Shown here: piece by piece, positions 6,795 through 6,815 of the stretch
Numbering within the stretch: the first letter of the stretch is position 1
Layout of the letters: each line of letters opens with the position of its first letter
Assembly: GCA_964586815.1 (NCBI GenBank)
Contig: CAZPIB010000047.1
Span: 1 to 6,815 of the forward strand
Reading direction: 5' to 3'
Source of the DNA: CAWUJK01 sp964586815
Lineage (GTDB): Bacteria > Patescibacteriota > Gracilibacteria > BD1-5 > UBA6164
Length of the DNA stretch: 6,815 nt
The notes under the pieces: generated by a model
What the model saw: the letters and a program-made list of their open reading frames with translations, nothing else
Databases searched by the model: none
What the model was told of the DNA's origin: nothing
Program-made: the position numbers and the translations under genes

Positions 6795-6815
6795 GGTTTT
6801 ATTTTATTTTTGTAA

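Noticed and set aside
6792..6815. End of an upstream minus-strand gene at the right edge
   Set aside because: Only 24 bases are available; stops exist in two frames and the third is open into the PBP gene, so no gene can be assigned.

Overview
The window is a very AT-rich stretch of a bacterial chromosome that reads UGA as glycine (NCBI genetic code 25). With the standard code almost every gene looks broken. With UGA as Gly, seven intact genes and one gene cut by the window edge appear, and the UGA codons fall on family-invariant glycines: TGRG and QEGN in sigma-70 region 2, HIGN in CysS, and the KSG box of the penicillin-binding protein. Conserved tryptophans are UGG, so this is not the mycoplasma (UGA = Trp) code. 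Every complete gene ends in TAA. By hand count there are about 88 UGA against 40 GGN glycine codons. This points to Absconditabacteria (SR1) or Gracilibacteria (BD1-5) in the Patescibacteria/CPR. The window does not separate the two.

Layout. Minus strand, 3135 down to 1: a tight run of six genes, separated by 1 to 17 bases. In transcription order they are an ArsC/Spx-type thioredoxin-fold reductase, a thioredoxin-like [2Fe-2S] ferredoxin, cysteinyl-tRNA synthetase (cysS), an unrecognised 48-residue protein, tRNA (guanine-N7)-methyltransferase (trmB), and the first 53 residues of what looks like the ATP-grasp subunit of ATP-citrate lyase. Bases 3136-3335 are a divergent promoter region with a perfect TTGACA box facing right. 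Plus strand: a sigma-70 family factor of 314 residues (3336-4280), then tRNA-Phe(GAA) at 4358-4433 with its own promoter. A 22-base perfect palindrome (4448-4469) flanked by A and T runs forms a two-way terminator. It serves the tRNA from the left and the penicillin-binding protein gene from the right, and that gene's stop codon lies inside the hairpin. Minus strand, 6745 to 4457: a complete class B penicillin-binding protein of 762 residues. Its start codon lies in a pair of overlapping, mutually exclusive inverted repeats (6741-6791).

Functionally the window mixes translation (cysS, trmB, tRNA-Phe), transcription (sigma factor), redox or iron-sulfur chemistry (ArsC-like protein, ferredoxin), cell-wall synthesis (PBP) and central carbon metabolism (the putative citrate lyase). 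No mobile element, CRISPR array or integration site was seen. The observations most worth a second look are the degenerate -35 recognition helix of the sigma factor, the competing hairpins at the PBP start, the ATP-citrate lyase fragment in a CPR-type genome, the long insertion ahead of the PBP active site, and the absence of Shine-Dalgarno sequences.
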